A DNA stretch of 6,773 bases, taken from assembly GCA_015491135.1 (NCBI GenBank), contig WFWK01000015.1, forward strand, positions 1 to 6,773, given 5' to 3'. Below are positions 1 through 5,315 of this stretch, piece by piece. The DNA comes from Patescibacteria group bacterium. GTDB lineage: Bacteria; Patescibacteriota; Minisyncoccia; Phycocordibacterales; UBA2100. The notes under the pieces were generated by a model. It was not told the origin of the DNA. It saw only the letters and a list, made by a program, of their open reading frames with translations, and searched no databases. The first letter of the stretch is position 1. Each line of letters begins with the position of its first letter. The translations under genes and the position numbers were made by a program.

Positions 1-326
1 ACAACAGAGTCATCATTTATCAAGTATCTGTGCATAAAAAGAGGGGAGTTGCGAGTGACTATGCGAGAGTTGTATTTGTCGCTCTCTGCTGGAAAAGAAA
101 GTGTATATTTGTTGGTGAAGTGTTCGTCTCCAAGCTCTATTGTCTCTCCCTGTATTTTAACTTCGGGATAGATTTCTTTTTCAAAAACTTCAATTTTTTG
201 AGCAAATGTTTCAGGGTTAGTAATTAAATCTTTTACTTTTTCATACGGGACATAATCTTGCTCAGAGACAAGCCCTTCTTTTTCTGCCATTTTTCTGTTT
301 ATGTGTTTGAGTATTTCGCGAATCAT
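1..326 (-). CDS. Unidentified protein, 5' part only; weak resemblance to a GreA/GreB C-terminal domain
   Basis: An open frame begins with ATG at 326 and stays open to the left edge (108 codons visible), so the C-terminus is missing. The protein starts MIREILKHINRKMAEKEG. It has a charged, helical N-terminal third (residues 1-50) and then a stretch that looks like beta strands, with 'IELGDE', 'KYTLSFPAESD' and 'RIVTRNSPLF'. The order 'V/I-x-LGDE ... Y-x-L ... ESD ... NSPL' recalls the C-terminal FKBP-like domain of GreA/GreB transcript-cleavage factors. The usual long N-terminal coiled coil would be much shortened, so this is a weak guess. The start is supported by a consensus TATAAT exactly 6 nt upstream, which implies a leaderless mRNA. 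It lies just downstream of the nucleotidyltransferase gene but is separated from it by an intrinsic terminator. Confidence 0.7.
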   Translation of the reverse strand, partial: MIREILKHINRKMAEKEGLVSEQDYVPYEKVKDLITNPETFAQKIEVFEKEIYPEVKIQGETIELGDEHFTNKYTLSFPAESDKYNSRIVTRNSPLFMHRYLINDDSV

Positions 327-332
327 ATAAAG

Positions 333-360
333 ATTATATTACAAAAAAGAAACCCCGCAA
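333..360 (-). promoter_or_regulatory. Promoter of the left-edge gene, giving a leaderless transcript
   Basis: On the minus strand a perfect -10 TATAAT lies at 338-333. A weak -35 TTGCGG (360-355) sits 16 nt upstream, inside the loop and arm of the preceding terminator. Six bases separate the -10 from the ATG at 326, so the usual -10-to-start spacing puts +1 on the A of the start codon. The -10 and its position are seen directly; the -35 is poor and the transcription start is inferred. Confidence 0.6.
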
Positions 361-370
361 AGGCGGGGTT
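341..370 (-). terminator. Intrinsic terminator of the asparaginase-HIT-nucleotidyltransferase operon
   Basis: Read on the minus strand, an 8-bp GC-rich stem (AACCCCGC pairing with GCGGGGTT, 370-363 and 358-351) with a 4-nt loop is followed by TTTCTTTTTTGT. The 5' arm starts inside the TAA stop codon of the nucleotidyltransferase gene (371-369), so there is effectively no 3' untranslated spacer before the hairpin. Confidence 0.88.
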
Positions 371-1109
371 AGGGTTTTAAAACCTCTTCTACTTTTCTTA
401 TCGCCGGCCACGTGCCGGCATCAATAAAACTTTTTCGAGGTATAGGAAGGGCAACAAGTCTGCTCTTTTTTACCAATTCAGCGGTTAAATCAGAAATACG
501 AAGCTCGCCCTCCTTTTGTTTGAGCATCTCTTTTATGAGGGCAAAAATTGATTGTGGAAAAATCCAAGCACCTGTTTGAATAAACGGTTTTTCTGACAAG
601 ATTTCATTGGTGCGTTTCAAAAAGTTTACTTTGCCGGTTTTTTTGTCAAAGCCAACTTGTGCGTATTTGCTTATATCGTCCCAGTCTAAATCAAACGGCA
701 TAGCCCAGCAGTATGCGAGATTTGGATCTACCAAATCAGGCATCGGTGGGGTTTGCAGGTAAATTGAGTCACCAAGCATTAGTACAAATGACCCTTTTAT
801 CCACCTTTCCGCTACCATCATGCTTGCAGCCGGGCCATAGATTGCAATTCGTTGCGGATATACAAAACAGACATTAATATTCCAATTTTCTCCCATTCCA
901 ATTTCGGCCAGCAATGGGTCATTATGATGTCCAGTTAAAGTGATAAAAACGTTTTCAACACCCATCTGTGCCAAAGTTGAAAGCGGGTAGTGAACCATTG
1001 GTTTGTTGTGCACCGTGGCAAGGTGCTTGTTTATACTTTTGGCCAGAGCAGGCCGGAGCCTGGAGCCGTTGCCACCACAGAGAAGCAGAGCAGTTTTCAC
1101 CGTAGTCAT
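369..1109 (-). CDS. RmlA-like sugar-1-phosphate nucleotidyltransferase
   Basis: This is a 246-residue GT-A-fold nucleotidyltransferase of the glucose-1-phosphate thymidylyltransferase (RmlA/RfbA) type, expected to form an NDP-sugar from a sugar-1-phosphate and an NTP in the cytoplasm. Visible motifs are the nucleotide-binding signature CGGNGSRLRP (11-20), the lysine after it (K28), 'NKPMVHYPLSTL' (35-46), the metal-binding 'LGDS' (112-115), 'GELRISDL' (201-208) and 'IDAGTWPA' (229-236), matching the ITD and WLDTGT blocks of RmlA. It is shorter than typical RmlA (about 290 residues), mainly at the C-terminus. 'GS' replaces the usual 'GT' in the signature and 'ID' the usual 'WLD'. The start has an AAGGAG site 6 nt upstream and lies 10 nt after the HIT gene stop. 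It is last in a three-gene operon, next to an intrinsic terminator. Base and sugar specificity cannot be read from the sequence. Confidence 0.92.
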   Translation of the reverse strand: MTTVKTALLLCGGNGSRLRPALAKSINKHLATVHNKPMVHYPLSTLAQMGVENVFITLTGHHNDPLLAEIGMGENWNINVCFVYPQRIAIYGPAASMMVAERWIKGSFVLMLGDSIYLQTPPMPDLVDPNLAYCWAMPFDLDWDDISKYAQVGFDKKTGKVNFLKRTNEILSEKPFIQTGAWIFPQSIFALIKEMLKQKEGELRISDLTAELVKKSRLVALPIPRKSFIDAGTWPAIRKVEEVLKP

Positions 1110-1115
1110 TTCTTT

Positions 1116-1121
1116 CTCCTT
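1116..1121 (-). promoter_or_regulatory. Ribosome binding site of the nucleotidyltransferase gene
   Basis: AAGGAG on the minus strand (1121-1116) lies 6 nt before ATG 1109 and overlaps the TAA stop of the HIT gene. It is a clear Shine-Dalgarno site, in contrast to the two genes upstream in the same operon, which have none or only a weak AGG. Confidence 0.8.
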
Positions 1122-1656
1122 ATCTGGGGCAGTTTTTCAATGCGCGCCTTAAGGCGTCTTGCAATTTTTCTTTTGCCAGTTTAATTTCTATAGGAAAAAT
1201 AACAACTTTCTCTTCGTTTGGTTTTGTGGGGTAGTAATGTCCAAGTTTTTCAAAACTTCTTAGCGGATCGTCAGGTTGAGCCGGCACAATATGAAAATGC
1301 AAGTGTCTTCTACTTCTTGCCGAGGCTTCGCCTATTTGAGCGAAAAATTCAATGCCCGCACCCTTGTAAAGTTCCCTTAGAGCGCAGGTTGCAATTCTAA
1401 TTAACTCTTCTTTATCTGCTAGCTCCTCTTTGGTTTCAAAGCCTAAGTCTTCAATGTGTCTTTTAGGAATAAGCAGTGTGTGTCCTTCAAATTTTGGAAA
1501 AGCGTTTATTATCCATCTGTAGTGTTTGTTTTCAACAGTAGTGCCGTCTGGGTAAAAAATGGCCTGCTTTTGCATTTGTTTTTCATCACAAAAAACGCAA
1601 GCTTCATTTGGTTTTTCTTTTGTATAATTGTCGCGAAAAGGGGAGTAGTGATACAT
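1120..1656 (-). CDS. HIT-family (histidine triad) nucleotide hydrolase/transferase
   Basis: This 178-residue histidine triad protein belongs to a superfamily that acts on nucleotide phosphoryl bonds (AMP-amino acid or AMP-lysine hydrolases, ApnA hydrolases/phosphorylases, GalT-like transferases). The triad is HLHFHIVP (118-125), with H120 the expected nucleophile. Upstream are 'CVFC' (20-23), a probable half of a zinc site, 'NAFPKFEGHTLLIPKRH' (51-67) in the usual GHxLxxPxRH position, and a C-terminal helical tail (159-175). The long gap between CxxC and the triad, plus the tail, make it bigger than minimal HINT proteins (about 110-120). A GalT- or Ap4A-phosphorylase-like member is possible, and the substrate is unknown. 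The ATG is one base after the asparaginase stop and has no Shine-Dalgarno site, so translation is probably coupled to that gene. A sugar nucleotidyltransferase gene follows 10 nt downstream, which is compatible with nucleotide-sugar metabolism. Confidence 0.92.
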   Translation of the reverse strand: MYHYSPFRDNYTKEKPNEACVFCDEKQMQKQAIFYPDGTTVENKHYRWIINAFPKFEGHTLLIPKRHIEDLGFETKEELADKEELIRIATCALRELYKGAGIEFFAQIGEASARSRRHLHFHIVPAQPDDPLRSFEKLGHYYPTKPNEEKVVIFPIEIKLAKEKLQDALRRALKNCPR

Positions 1657-1657
1657 G

Positions 1658-2557
1658 TTAGAAAATTTTTACACTTTTCTCATCGGCTTGAGCATACAAA
1701 AGCCCGGGTGTGTTGTATGCATGTGCAATATTTCCAAACCTGTCTATCATAATAAGTCCACCCAGGCCGTTTACCGATTTTTGCAAAAATTCTATCGCTT
1801 TTTCAGCTGCTTCTTTTGCACTTAACTCTTTTGTAAATTCTGCGGCAACTCTTGCCATTGTGGCTCTTATAAATTGTTCTCCGTAGCCGGTGCACGAGAC
1901 TGCAGCCAGAGAGTTGTTGGCGTAGGTTCCTGCTCCTATGATTGATGAGTCGCCAACTCTTCCGAAGCGTTTGTTCACTATTCCACCGGTTGAGGTTGCA
2001 CTCGCAAGATTGCCCTGGCTGTCCATTACAACCGCTCCAACCGTTCCAAGTTTTTTCTCGTCATTTTTTTGGCTTTTTAAATCCGAATGATCAAGAACAA
2101 CTTTCCCGGCCTCTCGCGCTTCTTTTAGCTGCTTTAAACGAGATTCGGTTATAAAATACTCATCAGGCATAAATTCCAAATTATGTAATTTAGCAAACTC
2201 TTCCGCCCCTTTCCCAATCAAAAAGACAAATTCACTTTTCTCCATAACCGTTAGGGCCAACTTTACAGGGTTTTTTACTCCGGATACGCCAGCCACTGCT
2301 CCCGCTTGCAAGTTTTCTCCATTCATAATTGAGGCATCGCATTCAACACGTTCATCTGCGGTTAAAACCGAACCTCTTCCCGCATTAAAAAGCGGATCAT
2401 CTTCCAGAAGAGACACACAATGTGTAACCACTTCAGTTGCCGATTTTCCTTGTTGTAGCAGTTTTTGTCCTTCTGTAACGATTTTTTCCAAAGACGGTTT
2501 GTATTCATCCGGAGATTTTATTGCGCCTGCGCCACCATGTATTATCAATTTAAACAT
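1658..2557 (-). CDS. Isoaspartyl peptidase / type III L-asparaginase (Ntn hydrolase)
   Basis: This 299-residue plant-type asparaginase (Ntn-hydrolase, E. coli IaaA family) hydrolyses beta-aspartyl dipeptides and L-asparagine, and so clears isoaspartyl damage or supplies aspartate. The precursor should cleave itself before T172 in 'GTVGAVVMD', giving an alpha chain of 171 residues and a beta chain of 128 residues whose N-terminal threonine is the nucleophile. Expected pocket residues are present: the 'TSTGG' block (188-192), R200 and D203 in 'GRVGDS', and T223-G224 in 'CTGYGE'. Their offsets from the nucleophile (28, 31 and 51) match T179, R207, D210 and T230 of E. coli IaaA. The N-terminus 'LIIHGGAGAI' (4-13) and 'NAGRGSVLT' (58-66) are also typical. 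No signal peptide is visible. It is first in an operon with the HIT and nucleotidyltransferase genes. A TATTAT -10 lies 6 nt before the ATG, so the mRNA is probably leaderless. Confidence 0.96.
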   Translation of the reverse strand: MFKLIIHGGAGAIKSPDEYKPSLEKIVTEGQKLLQQGKSATEVVTHCVSLLEDDPLFNAGRGSVLTADERVECDASIMNGENLQAGAVAGVSGVKNPVKLALTVMEKSEFVFLIGKGAEEFAKLHNLEFMPDEYFITESRLKQLKEAREAGKVVLDHSDLKSQKNDEKKLGTVGAVVMDSQGNLASATSTGGIVNKRFGRVGDSSIIGAGTYANNSLAAVSCTGYGEQFIRATMARVAAEFTKELSAKEAAEKAIEFLQKSVNGLGGLIMIDRFGNIAHAYNTPGLLYAQADEKSVKIF

Positions 2558-2563
2558 AAACCT

Positions 2564-2592
2564 ATAATAACAAAAAAAGCGCGCCGTGGAAA
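2564..2592 (-). promoter_or_regulatory. Promoter of the asparaginase operon, nested in a terminator
   Basis: On the minus strand, -35 TTTCCA (2592-2587), a 17-nt spacer and -10 TATTAT (2569-2564) are followed by exactly 6 nt and then the ATG at 2557. The -35 falls in the loop of the ATP-grasp terminator hairpin, and the spacer contains its 3' arm and T-tract. The geometry predicts transcription from the first base of the start codon. The sequence elements are seen directly; promoter activity is inferred. Confidence 0.6.
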
Positions 2593-2600
2593 CGGCGCGC
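2572..2600 (-). terminator. Intrinsic terminator of the ATP-grasp gene
   Basis: On the minus strand a perfect 9-bp GC stem (GCGCGCCGT, 2600-2592, with ACGGCGCGC, 2587-2579) and a 4-nt loop are followed by seven T (2578-2572). It begins 6 nt after the TAG stop of the ATP-grasp gene. The plus-strand copy would have no T-tract, so it works in one direction. Confidence 0.92.
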
Positions 2601-2606
2601 CTGCTA

Positions 2607-3779
2607 CTAAAGGGCAGATATAGCTTTAGATAGCTCTTGTCTGAGAGCTCGTTGCTCTTCTGTGGAGCCGATTAACATAACCCCGGCTTTGCCGGATGAA
2701 ATCGGCCCCCAGTTGAAAATCACAACGCCGACTTTATTTTGGGGGTTGTACTCCAGCCCTCTTTTCCTCAGCTGTTTTATCAAATCTTTTGCCGAGGTGC
2801 CGGCGCTAAAGTTTACATAAGTTGCGCTCCAGTTCGGGACATTGAGTTTTCTCAGGTCGGCTATCCTTGTTGGATAGCTTGCTCCGTTCCAGCGTGGATT
2901 GCACTCCACGAAGTAAAACTCAATAGTTCCTTCACCGAGGCCGAAAGAGTTGGGAACCGCAGCTACATCAAGCCCAAAAATGCCACGCAACCCTTTACGG
3001 GCCATCGTTTTGGCAAGAGGGGCAAAAATGGTCGCCGCTGCCCAAAAGGGAGATTTGTCATCAACGGTTGAGTTACCAAAGTGAGCATGTCCTTTCATTA
3101 TCTGTTCTGTTAACTCAACAAACTCGGCGGTGTCATCTCTACCGTAGAATTGTAAATTCAAAAATGTTGTATCTTCCGGCAGAGACTCTTGTACCTGAAA
3201 CTTGGCTTGAGGGCCAAACAAGTCCCTTATATTTGCTATGGCCCTTTTAAATTCTTTTTGTGTTTTACACTGTTCAATTCCCACCCCCGAGTCTGACTCA
3301 TCGGGTTTTACAACCACCGGAAGCGGAAGACAGCTTGAAGATTGTCCGCATTTTTTGCCACATAATCCGCAGTTGCTAAACAAGGTCTCAGGCGTAAGAG
3401 TTTCATGCTCCCTGGCCCATCTTATGGAGTTGTTTTTTGATACAAAAAACTCAACCGCTTTTAAGCGCTCTTCATCTTTTGTATACGGCAAAAGCTCTCT
3501 TGTGTGTAGAAACACAGAGATTTCATAAGCACCGGCAAAATCGGAGAGTACATCAGGAGTACTGCTCCAGACAACTTCACCACAGTGGCTAAGTTTGCAC
3601 CTGCCGTAGTGCTCACAGATAGCCGAAAAATCTCCTTTTAAAGATGGGTCAAGAATAACAACATCATCGGCGCCACCTAAAGCAAGTGCTCTGCTTTCAT
3701 ACCCAAGCACTCCATCGATGGAGCCTAGCTTGTGATCTTTTGTAATATGTTTTAGAGAGTGGTAGTAGACAGTGCGCAT
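2607..3779 (-). CDS. ATP-grasp domain ligase with a cysteine-rich insert
   Basis: This 390-residue ATP-grasp protein probably joins a carboxylate to an amine through an acyl-phosphate. The ATP-grasp core shows 'PVVVKPDESDSGVGI' (154-168; strand lysine K158 and Gly-rich loop), E199, 'FGLDVAAV' (268-275) and the metal-binding 'VECNPRWNGASYPT' (291-304; E292, N294, R296). The 'ECNPRWNGA' block followed by a C-terminal 'GKAGVMLIGS' module is reminiscent of PGM1-type peptide-ligating ATP-grasp proteins, though that subfamily assignment is a guess. Unusual is a cluster CxxCxxxCx5C at C137, C140, C144 and C150, just before the ATP loop, plus C55, C61 and C66 in the N-terminal domain. Both suggest a metal or Fe-S site. 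The start has GGGAG 7 nt upstream; an out-of-frame ATG at 3784 is too close to it. The gene is monocistronic, ending at its own terminator, and divergent from a glutamine amidotransferase gene. The substrate is unknown. Confidence 0.88.
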   Translation of the reverse strand: MRTVYYHSLKHITKDHKLGSIDGVLGYESRALALGGADDVVILDPSLKGDFSAICEHYGRCKLSHCGEVVWSSTPDVLSDFAGAYEISVFLHTRELLPYTKDEERLKAVEFFVSKNNSIRWAREHETLTPETLFSNCGLCGKKCGQSSSCLPLPVVVKPDESDSGVGIEQCKTQKEFKRAIANIRDLFGPQAKFQVQESLPEDTTFLNLQFYGRDDTAEFVELTEQIMKGHAHFGNSTVDDKSPFWAAATIFAPLAKTMARKGLRGIFGLDVAAVPNSFGLGEGTIEFYFVECNPRWNGASYPTRIADLRKLNVPNWSATYVNFSAGTSAKDLIKQLRKRGLEYNPQNKVGVVIFNWGPISSGKAGVMLIGSTEEQRALRQELSKAISAL

Positions 3780-3786
3780 CGCATTT

Positions 3787-3791
3787 CTCCC
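3787..3791 (-). promoter_or_regulatory. Ribosome binding site of the ATP-grasp gene
   Basis: GGGAG on the minus strand lies 7 nt before ATG 3779. This spacing decides for that start over the out-of-frame ATG at 3784, which would have only 2 nt. Confidence 0.75.
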
Positions 3792-3822
3792 GTTTTTGAA
3801 TTTTCAAGAAACAGCCAATCTT

Positions 3823-3850
3823 ATGCTAGTTATTTTTTGTGATGGTGCAA
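3823..3850 (-). promoter_or_regulatory. Candidate promoter of the ATP-grasp gene
   Basis: On the minus strand TTGCAC (3850-3845), a 16-nt spacer and TAGCAT (3828-3823) resemble a sigma70 promoter: 3 of 6 at -35 and 4 of 6 at -10. This would start transcription near 3816 and give a leader of about 37 nt carrying the ribosome site. A small palindrome, TTGAA-TT-TTCAA (3796-3807), lies between this start and the ribosome site and might bind a regulator. Both are modest matches. Confidence 0.35.
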
Positions 3851-3869
3851 TCTTTTCAAACCAAGAAAA

Positions 3870-3875
3870 TATGTT
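3870..3875 (+). promoter_or_regulatory. Candidate -10 element of the amidotransferase gene
   Basis: TATGTT lies 11 nt before ATG 3887 and would place +1 near 3882, leaving a leader of about 5 nt. No good -35 is seen and there is no Shine-Dalgarno sequence before the ATG, which fits near-leaderless translation. The match is weak. Confidence 0.3.
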
Positions 3876-3886
3876 AAAAAAAGTAC

Positions 3887-4630
3887 ATGAATGGTAAAGA
3901 GAAAAACATCAAATGTTTGCTGATTCAAATCAGAGAAGATGAAGAAACACTCAGAGAGGAGTTTGACGAGTTTGTGCGTTTCAGTGGCATTCCCGCTGAA
4001 AACTGGAAGGTTATAAACCTATTTGAAACAGGCAGGTTTTCAAAAGAGGTACTGGAGGGAGTTGATGTTCTGTGGTACGGAGGTTCATCTCATGAAGACA
4101 AACTCAATAAATATCACAAAGAGGCGGTTTTTGATGCCGGAGAGATTTTGCGTTACGCTACAGACAAAAAACTACCCGTTTTCGCTTCTTGTTATGGTTT
4201 TGAGTTGGCAGTAGAAGCTTTTGGTGGGCATTTAACAGTTGATACGCGAAACACTCAAGAGTTAAATGTAGATATAAAACTGACACCGGAAGGGGAGAGA
4301 GATGTTCTTTTTGAAGGGTTTCCAAAAGAGTTTGAGGGAATATCTTGGCACAAGTACAGAGCAGACGAAAAAAGACTACCCAAGGGCATGTCAGTTTTGG
4401 CTTCTGCAGAGACTTGTCCTGTTGAAATTTTTAAAATGGAAAATTCAAAAACTTACGGATTTCAATTTCACCCCGAACTTGATGCACCTGATGTAAAAGC
4501 GCGTTTAACTCGTTACATTGACATATACCCTGAGCAAAAAGATGCACTGCAACAAATTTTAGATGCGTTGCATGACGCTCCCAAGGCAAATGAACTATTG
4601 AGACTTTTTGTTGAACGAATTGTACAGTAG
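3887..4630 (+). CDS. Stand-alone class I glutamine amidotransferase (GMP-synthase-like glutaminase)
   Basis: This 247-residue class I glutamine amidotransferase domain hydrolyses glutamine to give ammonia for a partner synthetase. The triad is intact: nucleophile C102 in 'FASCYGFEL' (99-107), with H195 and E197 in 'QFHPEL' (193-198). The oxyanion-loop strand reads 'VLWYGGSS' (61-68), with Y in place of the usual proline of 'PGG'. 'SWHKYRAD' (153-160) and 'VLASAETCPVEIFK' (170-183) match the blocks of GMP-synthase glutaminase domains (COG0518 type). There is no fused ATP-pyrophosphatase domain. A helical C-terminal tail (205-247) extends past the core. The partner enzyme is not adjacent in the same operon; the nearest candidate is the divergent ATP-grasp ligase, 107 bp away. 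No Shine-Dalgarno site precedes the ATG. The ATG at 3891 is out of frame and was not used. Confidence 0.93.
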   Translation: MNGKEKNIKCLLIQIREDEETLREEFDEFVRFSGIPAENWKVINLFETGRFSKEVLEGVDVLWYGGSSHEDKLNKYHKEAVFDAGEILRYATDKKLPVFASCYGFELAVEAFGGHLTVDTRNTQELNVDIKLTPEGERDVLFEGFPKEFEGISWHKYRADEKRLPKGMSVLASAETCPVEIFKMENSKTYGFQFHPELDAPDVKARLTRYIDIYPEQKDALQQILDALHDAPKANELLRLFVERIVQ

Positions 4631-4639
4631 ACTTGTTGG

Positions 4640-4685
4640 GGTTGCTTTTTGTTGCACTTTTAGTAGCTTATAGACAGTGGCAACC
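4640..4685 (+). repeat. Alternative inverted repeats in the gap before the unknown gene
   Basis: The 77-nt gap between the amidotransferase and the next gene holds GGTTGC (4640-4645) and its exact complement GCAACC (4680-4685). A second arm, GTTGCAC (4651-4657), can pair with GTGGCAAC (4677-4684) apart from one bulged base. The two pairings compete for the same 3' arm, which ends 9 nt before the ribosome site. No intrinsic terminator with a following T-tract is seen after the amidotransferase stop, so read-through is possible. A TTATAG (4668-4673) could be a -10, but it lacks a credible -35. Confidence 0.3.
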
Positions 4686-4694
4686 TTGAAAAAA

Positions 4695-4700
4695 GGGGAG
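4695..4700 (+). promoter_or_regulatory. Ribosome binding site of the unknown 190-residue protein
   Basis: GGGGAG preceded by A's lies 7 nt before ATG 4708. It is a strong purine-rich site that fixes the start. Confidence 0.8.
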
Positions 4701-4707
4701 TGGTAAC

Positions 4708-5280
4708 ATGCCTAAAAAATATCCTCGTTCCATCTCCGGCAAGTTTTCCCGCAATGAAGGAATGTTAAAGTTAGGAGAGCTTTTGGCAGATCTTTGCTAT
4801 CGTTCGCTTTATTGGATTTTGTTTTCGCTTGCAGAGCGCTTGAAAGAGGATTCAAAAAAAGATTTTGCTCGCAAGCGTGTTAAATTAGGTGGTCATCTTC
4901 AGCGCGCAAGTGGTTATATCGCAGCGGCGGCTCGTGAAATTAGTTTTGCATGGCAGATTTCAGAGCCTTATATGTACAAAGTTGAAGAGTTGCCCGAACA
5001 TTTGCGTCCAGAAGGTAATCAAAATAGGTATTTTATTGTAACACTTGAAAACGAGGTACGGTATTTGATTTCGTTTCGTGCCGATTACCCGGAGCGCACA
5101 TGGATAGATAAAGAAAAAATTCCCAACACTTTACATTTTTCATTTTCATGTACGCGTGATGGACTGTTTGGAGCCTTTGGTCGTATTGAGGAACGCGAAG
5201 GTGTTGCTATTTTGCATGCAAAAGAGGTAGAGCCGGACAAATTGCCCATGTGGGCAAAATATACATTGGAAGACGTATAA
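4708..5280 (+). CDS. Protein of unknown function, 190 residues
   Basis: I do not recognise this family. The basic N-terminus (MPKKYPRSISGKFSR) is followed by a long helical part (about 20-85) that includes an apolar stretch, LCYRSLYWILFSLAERL (29-45). That stretch is too broken by charge to be a sure membrane span. A positively charged segment DFARKRVKLGGHLQRA (52-67) follows. The C-terminal half (about 88-190) looks beta-rich: RYFIVTLENEVRYLISF (107-123), LHFSFSC (142-148), FGRIEEREGVAILHAKEV (157-174). There is no signal peptide and no obvious catalytic motif. The reading frame is well supported by GGGGAG 7 nt upstream, a TAA stop and a terminator directly after. Arginine codons are CGT/CGC in 14 of 16 cases with a single AGG, unlike the AGA-rich neighbours, so expression level or origin may differ. 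It follows the amidotransferase gene by 77 nt and could be co-transcribed. Confidence 0.82.
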   Translation: MPKKYPRSISGKFSRNEGMLKLGELLADLCYRSLYWILFSLAERLKEDSKKDFARKRVKLGGHLQRASGYIAAAAREISFAWQISEPYMYKVEELPEHLRPEGNQNRYFIVTLENEVRYLISFRADYPERTWIDKEKIPNTLHFSFSCTRDGLFGAFGRIEEREGVAILHAKEVEPDKLPMWAKYTLEDV

Positions 5281-5284
5281 TGAT

Positions 5285-5312
5285 ACGGCCACGCTTAAAG
5301 CGTGGCCGTTTT
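5285..5312 (+). terminator. Intrinsic terminator between convergent genes
   Basis: An 11-bp stem (ACGGCCACGCT, 5285-5295, with 5299-5309) and a 3-nt TAA loop are followed by TTTTGC. The hairpin starts 5 nt after the stop of the unknown gene. The T-run is short (4 T, the first of them paired). Read from the other side it follows the aminotransferase stop (5316) but lacks a uniform T-tract, so termination of that gene is less certain. Confidence 0.8.
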
Positions 5313-5315
5313 GCA

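Noticed and set aside
30..227. Plus-strand open frame of 65 codons near the left edge
   Set aside because: It is antisense to the left-edge gene, which has a consensus -10 and an open frame through the edge; the translation is a low-complexity Phe-rich string.
1456..1752. Plus-strand open frame of 98 codons
   Set aside because: It is antisense to the HIT and asparaginase genes, whose motifs are unmistakable; its Phe/Val-rich translation is typical of an antisense shadow.
2739..3071. Plus-strand open frame of 110 codons
   Set aside because: Antisense to the conserved C-terminal half of the ATP-grasp gene, with no start signals.
3782..3784. Upstream ATG as an alternative start of the ATP-grasp gene
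   Set aside because: It is out of frame with the protein and only 2 nt from the GGGAG site.
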